Source: Mixophyes australis
Taxonomy: Eukaryota; Chordata; Amphibia; Anura; Limnodynastidae
Direction of reading: 5' to 3'
Assembly (NCBI GenBank): GCA_036250195.1
Contig: JAVHZZ010000011.1
Coordinates: 58,594,919 to 58,658,918, forward strand
Length of the DNA: 64,000 bases
How positions within the stretch are numbered: the stretch's first letter is position 1; each line of letters begins with the position of its first letter. This document shows positions 21,842 through 31,897 of this stretch, in pieces. The notes under the pieces are model-generated. The model made no database searches and was not told the DNA's origin. It saw nothing but the letters and a program-made list of their open reading frames with translations. The translations under genes and the position numbers were made by a program.

Positions 21842-23476
21842 TTACCTGCTCTGCGCAGGATACTCAACTTGACACGCCGTCTTCTGTTTCTTCCTCCGGG
21901 TCTTCCAGACCCTCCAGCCGGCGGCGCCTCTTCTCCTCTTCGGCGCTGGGTCTCCAGTTGCAGCTGGGGCGGGGGCGCTCTCAGCCCTGACAAGGGCTCC
22001 CCGCCGACGATCTCCGCTCCGGCGGCTTGATTGAAGTCTTCGGGCGGCAGGGTAGCTCACGGCCCTTACAAGGGCCCCCTGCCGCCGCTGCTGCTGGCTC
22101 CGTTGCTGGACGTCTGGAAGAGACGTCCTCTCTCTTCTCCGCCGACGGACTTCTGGCAAAATGGCGCCACCCGGCGACTTATATAGTCGCCGGCGTGACG
22201 TCATCAGCCGGCGCGAGCGCTGATTGGCTCGCGTCGGCGCCAATCTTTTGAATGGCCGGGCGCGAGCCGCGATTGGCTCGCGCATCCGGCCGCTGATTGG
22301 CCAGCGGGGAAAGATGAGCCCTGATTGGCTCATCCTTCCCCCGCGCACAGGACCTGCAAGAAAGAAGTTATACTCACCGCCGCTGGATCGATGGACGGGT
22401 AAGTTCTTCTTCTCTTCTTTCTTCCTGCTGGGCACCATCAGGGACCTCTTCAGCCCCTCCAGGGGCACAGCGCTGCCGGGTATCTTCGCCCTCTTCACGG
22501 GCACCGGCTGTGGCATCTTCTGTCCCTCCACATTTCCGCCGCCTTTTTCCATTGTGGTCCCCACAATCAACGTCTTCTCCTCTACGTCCACCTCCAAGGG
22601 TCGCTTACCGGCATCCCTGACTTGCGTCCACCGGGTCCTTCGCGGTAAAGCCCTCTCGCGCAGGATCCACACCATCCTGGCAACTTCCTCGCCCGAAGTC
22701 GGTATCCAGGGAGTCTCTTCCTCGGCGCATGCCGGAACCTCCCATCCGTCCGATACCTCCTCGGTTGTGCGGGAAGCTTCTTCAGAAGGTGACAACATCC
22801 ACCACTCTCCAGCTGCGCTCTCTAAAGTACAGTCTTCTTCAGGCAGTACTTCTTCAGCAGCTCTCTCTTCCGGGGTACTGATGGCTTCCATCCTCTCAGG
22901 TACCACCGGGCAGACATCTTCACATGTCTCCGGACACAACGTTGCCCCGTGGAGGGTCTGCTCAGTTCTCCCTTCGTCTTCAGGGACCAACTCTTCCACA
23001 GCCACGGACAAGTCGTCTGACGTATCCGACGTCTCCAATACCCCAGCTCCAGCATCCGGCTGTCGTGGGTATTCTTGTCGCGAATCTTGCTTGGACGGGA
23101 CGATCACCTGCGATCCAACAGTCAGCAGGCTCTGCCGATCCTTCCCTCCAGATTCCGACTTCTCTTGAGACCATGGATGGAAGGCTTCCTCGTCCTTCCA
23201 CTCGAAGACTTCTACGTCTTCCCATTCATCGGAGACTTCTTCGTCCTCCCATTCATCAAAGAGCTCCTCGGCAACTGGGCACTGGTATGCGAAGTGTCCA
23301 GGCAACCCACACTTCCAGCACAGCATTTCTTCCACCGGTTGCCGTTTAGTACCTTTGTTCTTCTTCTTCCTTGTCTCGCAACGTTCCAGGATTTGCTTCG
23401 TGAACGCTGCCACTTCGTCACGAGAGATGACACAGCTGTATCCCTCGTACAGCGGAATGATCCCCCGATGAGCCAT
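21842..23476 (-). CDS. Zinc-knuckle Gag-like protein running into its LTR
   Basis: 544-codon open frame starting at ATG 23476, six bases past the primer site. Residues 52-65 form a CCHC knuckle (CWKCGLPGHFAYQC; spacing C-2-C-4-H-4-C) like retroviral nucleocapsids, which bind RNA. A very acidic stretch follows (about 70-105, repeated EW/DE), then a long Glu-rich middle. The LTR boundary falls at residue 315; the rest (315-544) is read from the 3' LTR. It is Arg-rich and ends with a bipartite nuclear-signal-like KRRRGAA...RRKKQK. I see no capsid fold, protease or RT. The first 50 residues do not match a family I can name. It could be a nucleocapsid remnant or an accessory RNA-binding protein. 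That the frame stays open through the promoter-bearing LTR is unusual; only the first 315 codons may be under selection. Confidence 0.65.
   Translation of the reverse strand: MAHRGIIPLYEGYSCVISRDEVAAFTKQILERCETRKKKNKGTKRQPVEEMLCWKCGLPGHFAYQCPVAEELFDEWEDEEVSDEWEDVEVFEWKDEEAFHPWSQEKSESGGKDRQSLLTVGSQVIVPSKQDSRQEYPRQPDAGAGVLETSDTSDDLSVAVEELVPEDEGRTEQTLHGATLCPETCEDVCPVVPERMEAISTPEERAAEEVLPEEDCTLESAAGEWWMLSPSEEASRTTEEVSDGWEVPACAEEETPWIPTSGEEVARMVWILRERALPRRTRWTQVRDAGKRPLEVDVEEKTLIVGTTMEKGGGNVEGQKMPQPVPVKRAKIPGSAVPLEGLKRSLMVPSRKKEEKKNLPVHRSSGGEYNFFLAGPVRGGRMSQSGLIFPRWPISGRMREPIAARARPFKRLAPTRANQRSRRLMTSRRRLYKSPGGAILPEVRRRRRERTSLPDVQQRSQQQRRQGALVRAVSYPAARRLQSSRRSGDRRRGALVRAESAPAPAATGDPAPKRRRGAAGWRVWKTRRKKQKTACQVEYPAQSR
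22178..22328 (-). promoter_or_regulatory. LTR promoter: TATA, CRE and CCAAT boxes
   Basis: On the minus strand, CCAAT boxes lie at 22324-22328, 22296-22300, 22272-22276 and 22223-22227, with one in the opposite sense at 22240-22244. A palindromic CRE, tgacgtca, lies at 22196-22203 and a TATA box, tatataag, at 22178-22185. Spacing and order fit an RNA polymerase II promoter with a start near 22155. The TATA lies inside a 9-bp-stem palindrome (ccggcgact...agtcgccgg). The same block in the 5' LTR is at 25740-25890. Confidence 0.8.
22533..22553 (-). other. Polypurine tract
   Basis: The minus strand reads aatggaaaaaggcggcggaa plus a final a directly before the 3' LTR start tgtggaggg. A purine run in this place is the expected plus-strand primer of an LTR element. 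Confidence 0.85.
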
Positions 23477-23481
23477 CGTTG

Positions 23482-23499
23482 ATCCTGCCGACTACGCCA
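23482..23499 (-). other. Primer binding site, tRNA-Ser type
   Basis: Three bases inside the 5' LTR the minus strand reads tggcgtagtcggcaggat. Its complement, atcctgccgactacgcca, is the 3' end of vertebrate tRNA-Ser (AGA type) including CCA, with 18 of 18 matches to the sequence I know. This supports reverse transcription primed by tRNA-Ser. Confidence 0.85.
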
Positions 23500-23502
23500 A
23501 AA

Positions 23503-26094
23503 TGTAACGCCCCCTGCGGGGAAAAGACAGGGACAGACGCACACAAAAGAACTCACCTTGAAAACGATGGTCACCTCCAGTCCGCTTCCGATTTCCCAGC
23601 TGCGATCCAATCCCAGCAGATCCGCAGCCGCAGTCACCTCCGATCACGTCCCTCTAAGATAGAGGCAGAGATTACGGCCGTGCCTACCAGGTAAGGGCTG
23701 TCCGAGACTACGGCAAAGCACAAGGACACGGTCAGTCCAAGCTCCTTGCCGCCTCCTCACTTTATTCTTGCCAAGATGCGGGGGACTACAGGCACTGAAG
23801 GCCAAGACTAATCCGAGGACTAATCCCGCCTCAAGTACCTCACACACCTGCCGGTGAGGGCCTAACCGAAAGGGGGAATCGAGCGTGATACTCACCGGGA
23901 CACTCCCACTTCCGATCCGGTTCTCCTGCACCTTCCCGACTCCTGCGGATGACAAGAACACACAGCCTCCCTCTACGCTCTCCGTGAGACTAGGATGGCA
24001 CCCACAAAACTGGACTGACTACAACAGCGACCCGACCCTACCAACGTTCTAATGGTCGGCAACGCACTACGTCAAACACTATGACTAACTAAGTGTGGTG
24101 CACTAACGGAACTACTCACTTACACGCTACGGGGAACACCAGCCGGTGTTCACAGCCTAAACCGGAGGGCGGTTCCTAACCCCCTCACCCAGGTCGTACC
24201 AAGAAGCTGCCTTCTTGCTATGGAGTCACACACAGGCCCCAAGTACGGGTTCTTTAAGCCCGGCTGAGGCTCAGTAGAACAGCACACTAACCCGCGGGCC
24301 GACTGCCGCACGGAACAGCCGATCGAACTGAACCGCCCGACTGCCTGTACTCGGGTATCTCACACGTGTCCCTACGTCCGGAACCACAGGTCCACCTGCA
24401 CGGAACCGGCCTTGAGGACCCTTGATCAGAACCACGGCCGCCCCTGGAACTGCCTCAAGGTGTGCTGCACTGCCACCAACTCACTCAGCCACCCCCTCTG
24501 GGAACCAGTGTGACCCCGGGGACCTAAGGGACAGGAAAACTACGTGTGTTCTCCCCTGACTATGTGTATGCTGTTACTTACACTTGTCCCCCACAGCACG
24601 GGTTAACACAGGAAAACCACAGGAACAAGAGCCTACCTTTAATGGGGGCCTGACGTCTTGCCCCTGGAACACAATTACATAGCACACCCAAAATACTGTA
24701 ATGTAAACTACCCTCGCCACACAGACAAAATAAATACACAGTATACAGTACTTTGCCCGCTACTTACCCGCGCACACCGCTGCTAGCCAACCAGCAGGTT
24801 GCTACAGCACCACAGGAGCCTCCGCTCTACTGCACCTCCTAACCACGTGTGCTCACCTCACACAGGACCGCGCCTACACTAACGAGGCTCCCACGCCTCT
24901 ACCACACAACACCAGGGCCTTATGCCCTACACACCATGGGTCTCTGCCCAGCTACGCACAGAGCCTTGTGCTCAGATTAATGGGCCTCAGCCCCCTCTCT
25001 AACTCAGGGCTCTGAGCCCACTCACTAGGGCCTTATGCCCTACTCCCTAGGGGTCCTAGCCCCTGCCTAAGGCCTGTGGCCTCCCTAACTAACTGAGGGC
25101 CTTGTGCCCTTAATAGCAGATGGGCTACCAGCCCCTAACCAGGCCCTATGGCCTTCCTATGGCCTCTAGGCCACTAACTACCTAAGGGCCTTGTGCCCTT
25201 GTACCTGGGGCTCAGAGTCCCCCTCTCTAACTAACAGGGGCTTGTCCCCTTTATATCAATATACTAATGGCCTACTGGCCCACTACTTCGTTGGGGCCTA
25301 GTGCCCAGGTCCCTGGGCCTTGTGCCCCTACTTTACAGTGTGCCACGGGCCTTGTGCCCGACTGTGCCCACGGGCCTAGTGCCCGAATTTACGTTGAGTA
25401 TACTTACCTGCTCTGCGCAGGATACTCAACTTGACACGCCGTCTTCTGTTTCTTCCTCCGGGTCTTCCAGACCCTCCAGCCGGCGGCGCCTCTTCTCCTC
25501 TTCGGCGCTGGGTCTCCAGTTGCAGCTGGGGCGGGGGCGCTCTCAGCCCTGACAAGGGCTCCCCGCCGACGATCTCCGCTCCGGCGGCTTGATTGAAGTC
25601 TTCGGGCGGCAGGGTAGCTCACGGCCCTTACAAGGGCCCCCTGCCGCCGCTGCTGCTGGCTCCGTTGCTGGACGTCTGGAAGAGACGTCCTCTCTCTTCT
25701 CCGCCGACGGACTTCTGGCAAAATGGCGCCACCCGGCGACTTATATAGTCGCCGGCGTGACGTCATCAGCCGGCGCGAGCGCTGATTGGCTCGCGTCGGC
25801 GCCAATCTTTTGAATGGCCGGGCGCGAGCCACGATTGGCTCGCGCATCCGGCCGCTGATTGGCCAGCGGGGAAAGATGAGCCCTGATTGGCTCATCCTTC
25901 CCCCGCGCACAGGACCTGCAAGAAAGAAGTTATACTCACCGCCGCTGGATCGATGGACGGGTAAGTTCTTCTTCTCTTCTTTCTTCCTGCTGGGCACCAT
26001 CAGGGACCTCTTCAGCCCCTCCAGGGGCACAGCGCTGCCGGGTATCTTCGCCCTCTTCACGGGCACCGGCTGTGGCATCTTCTGTCCCTCCACA
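23503..26094 (-). repeat. 5' LTR of the young LTR element
   Basis: Right-hand copy, upstream in element orientation. It carries a TATA box at 25740-25747, a CRE at 25758-25765, the mini-hairpin array at 24914-25385 and a poly(A) signal at 23761-23766 (minus strand). If transcription starts near 25717, the leader up to the primer site is about 2.2 kb. Confidence 0.95.
24914..25385 (-). repeat. Array of about 20 mini-hairpins (5' LTR)
   Basis: Second copy of the array, in the leader of the predicted transcript, identical as far as I can read to the one at 21352-21823. In this position it would sit in the 5' untranslated region, about 330 bases after the predicted start. Confidence 0.85.
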
Positions 26095-26098
26095 GTAT

Positions 26099-27589
26099 AT
26101 TAGCAAAGATGGAGTAGCTTGAATTTTAAAGATAAGAAAAATTATATAGCCAAGTTATACTAAGAAATGTATTACTTATAACCCATCTTAATCATATCTA
26201 GCTGTATGATTATCTCTAAATGTGGAGATGTACTCCATAAAAACCAAAGAAGTTTCCATTGAAGCTAATATTTAATAAACAGATTAACCTTTAGGGATAT
26301 AAATATTGAAAGGAAGCAATGAATAAGTAAGGAAATCTATTGTATACATTAAGAATAAATGACTAGATGACCTCCTGAGCTAGATAGAAAAATCTTTTCT
26401 GTGCTCCAGCACAGAGCTGAAAATTATCCATAATATCCATTGAAACTCATTTCCTCCTAGTATTCTAGGAATACTTTGGTACCCAGGTATTCCGTAAACA
26501 AAAAATTGACAAATTCATAACAATTCCCCCTGCTGTCTCTTAACAGAACCAAAAATACATTAATGTTCCATAAAATTTGCCAAAACTAACACTTATAGAT
26601 GCATAAAATACAATCACCAGGTGGGTCACAGAGTCCAGCAAATGGCAGTCCCAAAATAGCTGAATGGCAAAAGTCCCAAAAGCACACAAATCTAGCAGAG
26701 TCCTGAGGACAAGTTTACCCTGACCAGAGCATCACCTCTTAGGTCAGCCTTTCCAAAAAAATGAATATCTCTTATCCCTTGGGAGCTCCTTTTTATCCCC
26801 CATCCTGAGTGTCTATGAAAATTGACCTTGCCCTGCGGTATCCTCTGATTGGATAAAGCATGCGCGTGACCCACCTCCCCTAGGTGATATGGGCTATGAC
26901 CCACCCGCACTGTGAGGGCTTCTTGAAAATGGTGCCACTAGGGAAGAAACAATGAGCTAGTATTGGGATTTCCACATGATTATGACCAGCCGGATGAAAA
27001 TTAACCGATGAGGTGCTTTTTTTACAGTCTTAGAGGAAAGAACCTCACATGTACTTCTGGCCAATGAGTCCATGTTGCCATGTTGCTATGGGTCATTCAC
27101 CTGGCATAATTTAAACATAAATTGTCCTATAACCCCTAACATCATCTCTGATATATCTCTTCACACAGAGTACATAAGAGAAGTCTAGCAGGGCACAATT
27201 GCAATGACAGCGGAGGAAGCGGGCCCCAGGTGGGACAACCTCCTCTCTTGCTTCCCTCACAGTGCACAAACCATATGTGTCCAGGTTTGCACCAGTAGCA
27301 AGTGCACCAGGTTTACATTAGGCAATATACTTACACCTAAATCAAGCCAGAACATACAGTTGCGTCTAGCGTAAAGTATGCTCATTTGCAAATACAAAGT
27401 GCAGTGTAAGCCATATTCCTGAATTAACATTGCTCGCAATTAACTATCGACTTTTACGTCTTATTCTACATGAATACAGTAATGTTAAATGAACACTGTA
27501 TATTATAGGTGTACTTACACTTCCCCATTAGGAAATGTTTAGGCACATTTGGAACATGGTTATCACTACCTTATTATGTATGTATCAAA
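26099..27589. other. Non-coding, nothing firmly recognised
   Basis: Mixed sequence with no frame of note. The stretch 26640-27130 differs in composition from its flanks and might be an old LTR or transposon, but I found no termini. Confidence 0.4.
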
Positions 27590-28816
27590 CATAGTTGATG
27601 AGGTTGAAAAAAGACACCAGTCCATCAAGTTCAACCTATTTTGGATCTCCTGCGATCCTGCTCTTATATTTGAAATGAATCCAGAGTAAGCAACCGCCAA
27701 TCTGTTTCAATTGTGAAAATCCCCCCAGACTCAATATTGCAGTCCTATTTTTACCCTATATCCACTACTATCCTTCATTTTAATTAACGGTCGTATCCCT
27801 GGATACACCTTTCCGCTAAAAATTTGTCTAACTCTTTCTTAAACATATCTATTTAATCTGCCATCACAACCTTCCCTGGCAATGAATTCCATATCTTGAC
27901 TGCCCTTACTGTAATAAAACCCCTTCCTTTGCTGGTTGTGAAATTTCCTCTCCTCTAACCTTAGGGGGTGACCGCGTGTCATGTGTATAGTCCTTGGGGT
28001 AAAAAGTTCCCATGAAAGCTCTCTGTATTGACCCCTAATGTATTTGTACATAGTAATCATAGCTCCCCTTAGACGCCTCTTTTCTAAAGTAAACATGCCT
28101 AAACTGGCTAACCTTTCCTCATAACTTAATGACTCCATACCCTTTATCAATTTTGTCGCCCTTCTCTGAACCCTTTCAAGTTCCAAATTATCTTTTTTAT
28201 AGAGTGGCACCCAGAACTGTACTGCATATTCAAGATGAGGTCTTACCAACGATTTATACAGTTGCAAAATTACACTGTCTTCCCTTGCATCTATGCCCCT
28301 TTTTATGCATGCCAATGTTTGCCCTTGCAGCTGCTGCTTGACATTGAGCACTATTGCTAAGTCTACTGTCTACGAGCACTCCCAAATCCTTTTCCATTAT
28401 AGATTCTCCTAAATTAATTCCATTTAATTTATAGATTGCGTTCTTGTTTTTGATCCCTGAATGCATAACCTTACATTTATCTGTGTTAAACCTCATATTC
28501 CATTTGGCCGCCCAATCCTCCAGTTTATTTAAGTCCCTCTGTAGAGAAGCTACATCTTGCTCTGATTTTATTACCTTACAGAGTTTAGTGTCATCTGCAA
28601 AAATAGAAACTTTACTCTCTAAACCATCACCAAGGTCATTAATAAATATATTAAAAAGGAGTGGCCCCAGCACGGAACCTTGAGGTACTCCACTTAAGAC
28701 TTTTGACCAATTAGAAAATGTTCCATTTATCACAACTCTCTGTTTCCTATTCTCTAGCCAGTTTTCGATCCAAGTACAAATTTTGATTCCTAGACCCAGT
28801 TCCCTTATTTTGTATT
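27590..28816 (-). pseudogene. CR1-type LINE, 5'-truncated
   Basis: Minus-strand LINE whose reading frame begins inside the reverse transcriptase at KIRELGLG (about 28800). It runs through SGVPQGSVLGPLLFNIFIND and the catalytic FADDTKL (about 28600), then the C-terminal part with LEYAVQFW and ERVQRRATKLIKGME. A shift near 28310-28320 splits the frame (28254-28862 and 27839-28351). There are further lesions near 27900. The 3' end (aggttgaacttgatggactg, then tttcaacctcatcaactatg) is the classic CR1 tail. Truncation at 28816 is the usual result of incomplete reverse transcription. It is about 97% like the copy at 33175. Confidence 0.9.
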
Positions 28817-30437
28817 GATTGTCTATATGTTGAGCAGTGAGAATATTCTGTGACTGCATCATGTGTAAGCAATAAAAACTTTTGCACCATCACCACTAAC
28901 ACCCTATTAGATACATGTATACAGTACGGTCTCTGGAACGCTAATATCAACATTAATCACAACGTTTCATAATAATGATTTAATTAAACAAGGAGATATA
29001 AACAACAATAAAACCAAACAGATTTCTTTCTTTTAAAATTTCAATTGTTTCTAGTGAAAGTAATCTTGTATGGGGCAGTGACAACTGAAATAATTTTGAA
29101 AAAAAAACCGCGTAATTGCATTGGAGCTTCAGCAGCAGTTGCACACCCCCCAAAAAACTATATATTATTATATTCAAATCTTTTCTATTTTCAATACTTG
29201 CCTATTTTGGAAGGGTCATTCAGTGAAATCTATATTTTAATAAGGCAGTTTGTGAGGGTCAACATGCAGCAACACACCCCAAAAAAACGCTATATAGTCT
29301 AATCTTTTCTATTTTTGAATCTATTCAATTCTACACAATACATTGCCAGAGTATTCATCGTTTGTAAAGAGCATGGCTTTCATTACCTTGTTTTACTTAT
29401 ATGCTCTGTTCCATAATGCTGCCTTTCTGAATTAAACCAGGGGACTGGTATAAACTTATGGGGAGGGAGGGCTGAAAAATCATTCCCCCAGTGGAAACTT
29501 CATCCAACCCCAAAGTAAAGGGGACTGCCCGAGACACAGCGGAGGTGGTCCCCAAGACCTATGTATATAAATATGGAATGTATATAAAAAATACTTATAG
29601 GTTCTATTAGTGATGTGTAAGAAATATGTAAAAGAGACAGTTCAGATAGGCCAATAGTTACCCTTCCCACACATGTAAGTATGTATAATATACTTACATT
29701 GATGCAGATTTGGTTTCTCAAAACATGTCTTGACAATGCAATTAAAAGTCCACATTCTGAGAAATTAACAGGACAGATTTGGACCTAGCAAAGAATACAT
29801 GTATGTAGATGGAGATATGATGGATTATGATATATGCTATCTGACGGAGCTAGAGAACCGTAAAGTATGGTTAATTATTTTATTAACTGAATTGGAGAAA
29901 GCAAATGCATCGGTGGCAGAGTTACAAAAATATTTCATTAAGGCAACAATGGACAACTATGGACAGTGGCATTAGTAGACATGAAAAAGATGATGAGGGG
30001 GCACAATGTTAAATGGTGCACATCAAAATGGCATTGTCTTAGGAGTGAGATACATCTGTGCCATAATGCTGCCATTCTAAATCAACCCAGAGGACTGGTA
30101 AATATTTACAGTAATAGTAAGTCTTAGCATGCGAAGGCGGTTTGGGCAAAATGAAAGGGAGATATCAGTTTATTATTTTTTTAATTGAATCAGAGAAAGC
30201 AAATGCAATGATGGCAAAGTTACAAAATCCTTCATTAAGACAGTTCGCTGCAGACTTTGGCCAACATTGGTGAATCTTGGGAGATGTTGTGAAAGGATCA
30301 TTAGAAAATAGACTGGAAATGAATGGTAATGCTATAAATAGTAAAGGAGCAAAAGAATCTTAAAATTACATTATTTTACCTATTTTTCACAATTTTTAAT
30401 TAAATTGTTATCCAAAACCAAAGCCAAAACTTTTAAC
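28817..30437. other. Old hAT-like non-coding remnant with internal repeats
   Basis: It contains two tandem units of about 140 bp (29066-29300; landmarks ggggcagtgacaactgaaat and gcagcaacacacccca). The pair at 29412 and 30059 (ccataatgctgcc, then ggactggta) and the pair at 29890 and 30180 (gagaaagcaaatgca) also repeat. It ends (30385-30437) in a tail with atccaaaaccaaagccaaaac, like hAT 3' tails here, cut by hAT-3. No protein is recognised. Probably one degraded non-autonomous hAT. Confidence 0.45.
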
Positions 30438-30759
30438 TAGAGATGCTCAGGCTCGGTTCCCTGAGAACCGAACATACCCGAACTTAGCATATCCGAGTAC
30501 CAAGCCGAGCCGGCTTGGTACTTTCGCGCTTTTTCGGAATTGAAAACGAGGCAAAATGTGATTGTTACGTCATCGGATCTCGGATCTCGGGAGTTTTGGA
30601 TTCTATATGTACCGCCCTCCATGGCGATCCAATGCCATTTCACAGACGGACACAGAAAGGGTAGCACAGTCTGTAGATCAGTTGAGCAGCAACATAGGTA
30701 GAATAGAAAGAGGAGGCGGTAGCAGTGTTTTTCAAAGTCTACAGTGACATTCAGGAGAT

Positions 30760-31075
30760 CTCCATTGCTAATTGTCATTGCTGAAATAGAATTAATAGGA
30801 CAGGCTTGGTCTTCTAAATCTGCAGTCCCATAATGTACAGTGTTATATAGGTAACACACAAAGAGGAGAGCTCCATTGCTCCATTGGTAATTGTCATTGC
30901 TGAAATACAAATATTAGGGCTGGCAGGCTTTTCTTCTGACTGCAGACAAATTGCACAGTGTTATATAGGTTAAACACAAAGAGGAGAGCTCCATTGCTAA
31001 TTGTCATTGCTGAAATACAAATACTAGGCCTGGCAGGCTTTTCTTCTGAATTTGCACCAAAAAGTGTATGGTGTT
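30760..31075. repeat. About 110-bp tandem repeat, 3 units, hAT-3 5' UTR
   Basis: The block gctaattgtcattgctgaaa recurs with ggcaggcttttcttctgaat and tgttatataggt at about 30766, 30880 and 30990. The last unit ends just before the ATG at 31082. This is the third unrelated repeat unit found in the 5' UTR of a hAT element here. Confidence 0.8.
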
Positions 31076-31081
31076 ATCAAA

Positions 31082-31782
31082 ATGGATTCACAGCAGTACA
31101 CAGAAGAGCAGGAGCAACAAGCAGCTGCTGGCACCAGTCGTGATGATATTAATACCTCTACGTCAGCTGGTAAAGCCTATGTAAAAGTGCATAGTGTTTT
31201 TAAGTCAGGGAAACAAAAATGTAAAAAAACACCTTATACCTTGGTCCTGTAATCCAGGCAAAGTTATCTGCAGAAAAAAATAAAATTGCCAACATGTCAT
31301 TCTACACACTCAGTGGCAAAGAAAAAATGAGGCCTCCGCCTTTCTCTATGAGTGCGAAATCTCAAACTGTCACTGAGGCATCTTCTTGTAAGGTCACTCG
31401 TGACCAAGCAAGACCTTGTCATTCGGACTCCAAATGTGGTGCACAAACACTTTTACGTGTAAAAGCTGAGCTGGAAGAAAACAGTAAGGCATTAGAGGAA
31501 AATGTATGTTCAGATTCAGAAATGACACAAATCCCTGAGAAGAGTCCATCCATGAGTGCTATGTGTAATCATGACCATTCTGATACTTTACCCATAAAGA
31601 AGGCCCCTTTCAGCCTTTCTACAGATGTGTGCCTGAACAGCCCGAGTGTAGCCGGTGATACACCAATTGAGGATGTCGCTTTGGAATTGCAACAGGATGA
31701 GGGGGACATTTGTGTAGCCGACGTGGGTGCTAATGAGGATGTTGAGGCTCAGGATGATGACAACAACATCTTTCCACAGTAG
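31082..31782 (+). pseudogene. hAT-3 transposase ends without the core
   Basis: The ATG at 31082 opens a Gln/Ser/Thr-rich N terminus (MDSQQYTEEQEQQ) like the start of the hAT-1 protein. A shift near 31240 moves to the frame 31294-31782. That frame runs through Ser/Pro/Glu-rich sequence and ends in an acidic tail DDDNNIFPQ and stop, matching the hAT-1 end DEDDIFPQ. The BED finger, catalytic Asp motifs and dimerisation block are all missing. It is an internally deleted copy that would make at most a short non-enzymatic peptide. Confidence 0.75.
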
Positions 31783-31849
31783 AGTTAATTAACGCCACTG
31801 TTACCTTAGGTGCCTTAAGGCCATTGTTAGCTTGTTTTGTGGGGCAAAC

Positions 31850-31897
31850 CAAGCACTTCAGCCACAGGGAGTGGCACTTTTGTGGCTGAAGTGCTTG
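31850..31897 (+). other. 17-bp-stem hairpin after stop, hAT-3
   Basis: caagcacttcagccaca (31850-31866) pairs perfectly with 31881-31897 around a 14-base loop, about 65 bases after the stop. Compared with hAT-1, two bases in the left arm differ and both right-arm partners differ to match. Confidence 0.9.

Larger units (their letters stand above)
19941..22532 (-). repeat. 3' LTR of the young LTR element
   Basis: Left-hand copy, downstream in element orientation. The zinc-knuckle frame enters it at 22532 and stops at 21842. It carries the same promoter block (22178-22328), hairpin array (21352-21823) and poly(A) signal (20199-20204). Confidence 0.95.
19941..26094 (-). mobile_element. Young LTR element: 2.6-kb LTRs, 970-bp interior
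   Basis: Two direct repeats of exactly 2592 bp (19941-22532 and 23503-26094) flank 970 bp. Both have TG...CA ends (plus strand tgtaacgccc to ccctccaca). A 4-bp duplication gtat sits at 19937-19940 and 26095-26098. On the minus strand the order is 5' LTR, primer site, zinc-knuckle frame, polypurine tract, 3' LTR. By eye the LTRs differ at four transitions only (20215, 20653, 21166, 22269 against the partner 3562 bp on), about 0.15%, so insertion was very recent. Protease, reverse transcriptase and integrase are all absent, so it must use enzymes from another element. It resembles known gag-only or non-autonomous LTR classes, but the LTR-to-interior ratio is unusual. Confidence 0.95.

Noticed and set aside
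22224..23168. 314-codon plus-strand frame
   Set aside because: Antisense shadow of the zinc-knuckle frame in GC-rich sequence; it starts in the LTR and has no motif.
19941..26094. Simple tandem duplication or assembly artefact as explanation of the 2.6-kb repeats
   Set aside because: TG...CA ends, a 4-bp target duplication, a tRNA-Ser primer site and a polypurine tract sit exactly where an LTR element needs them.
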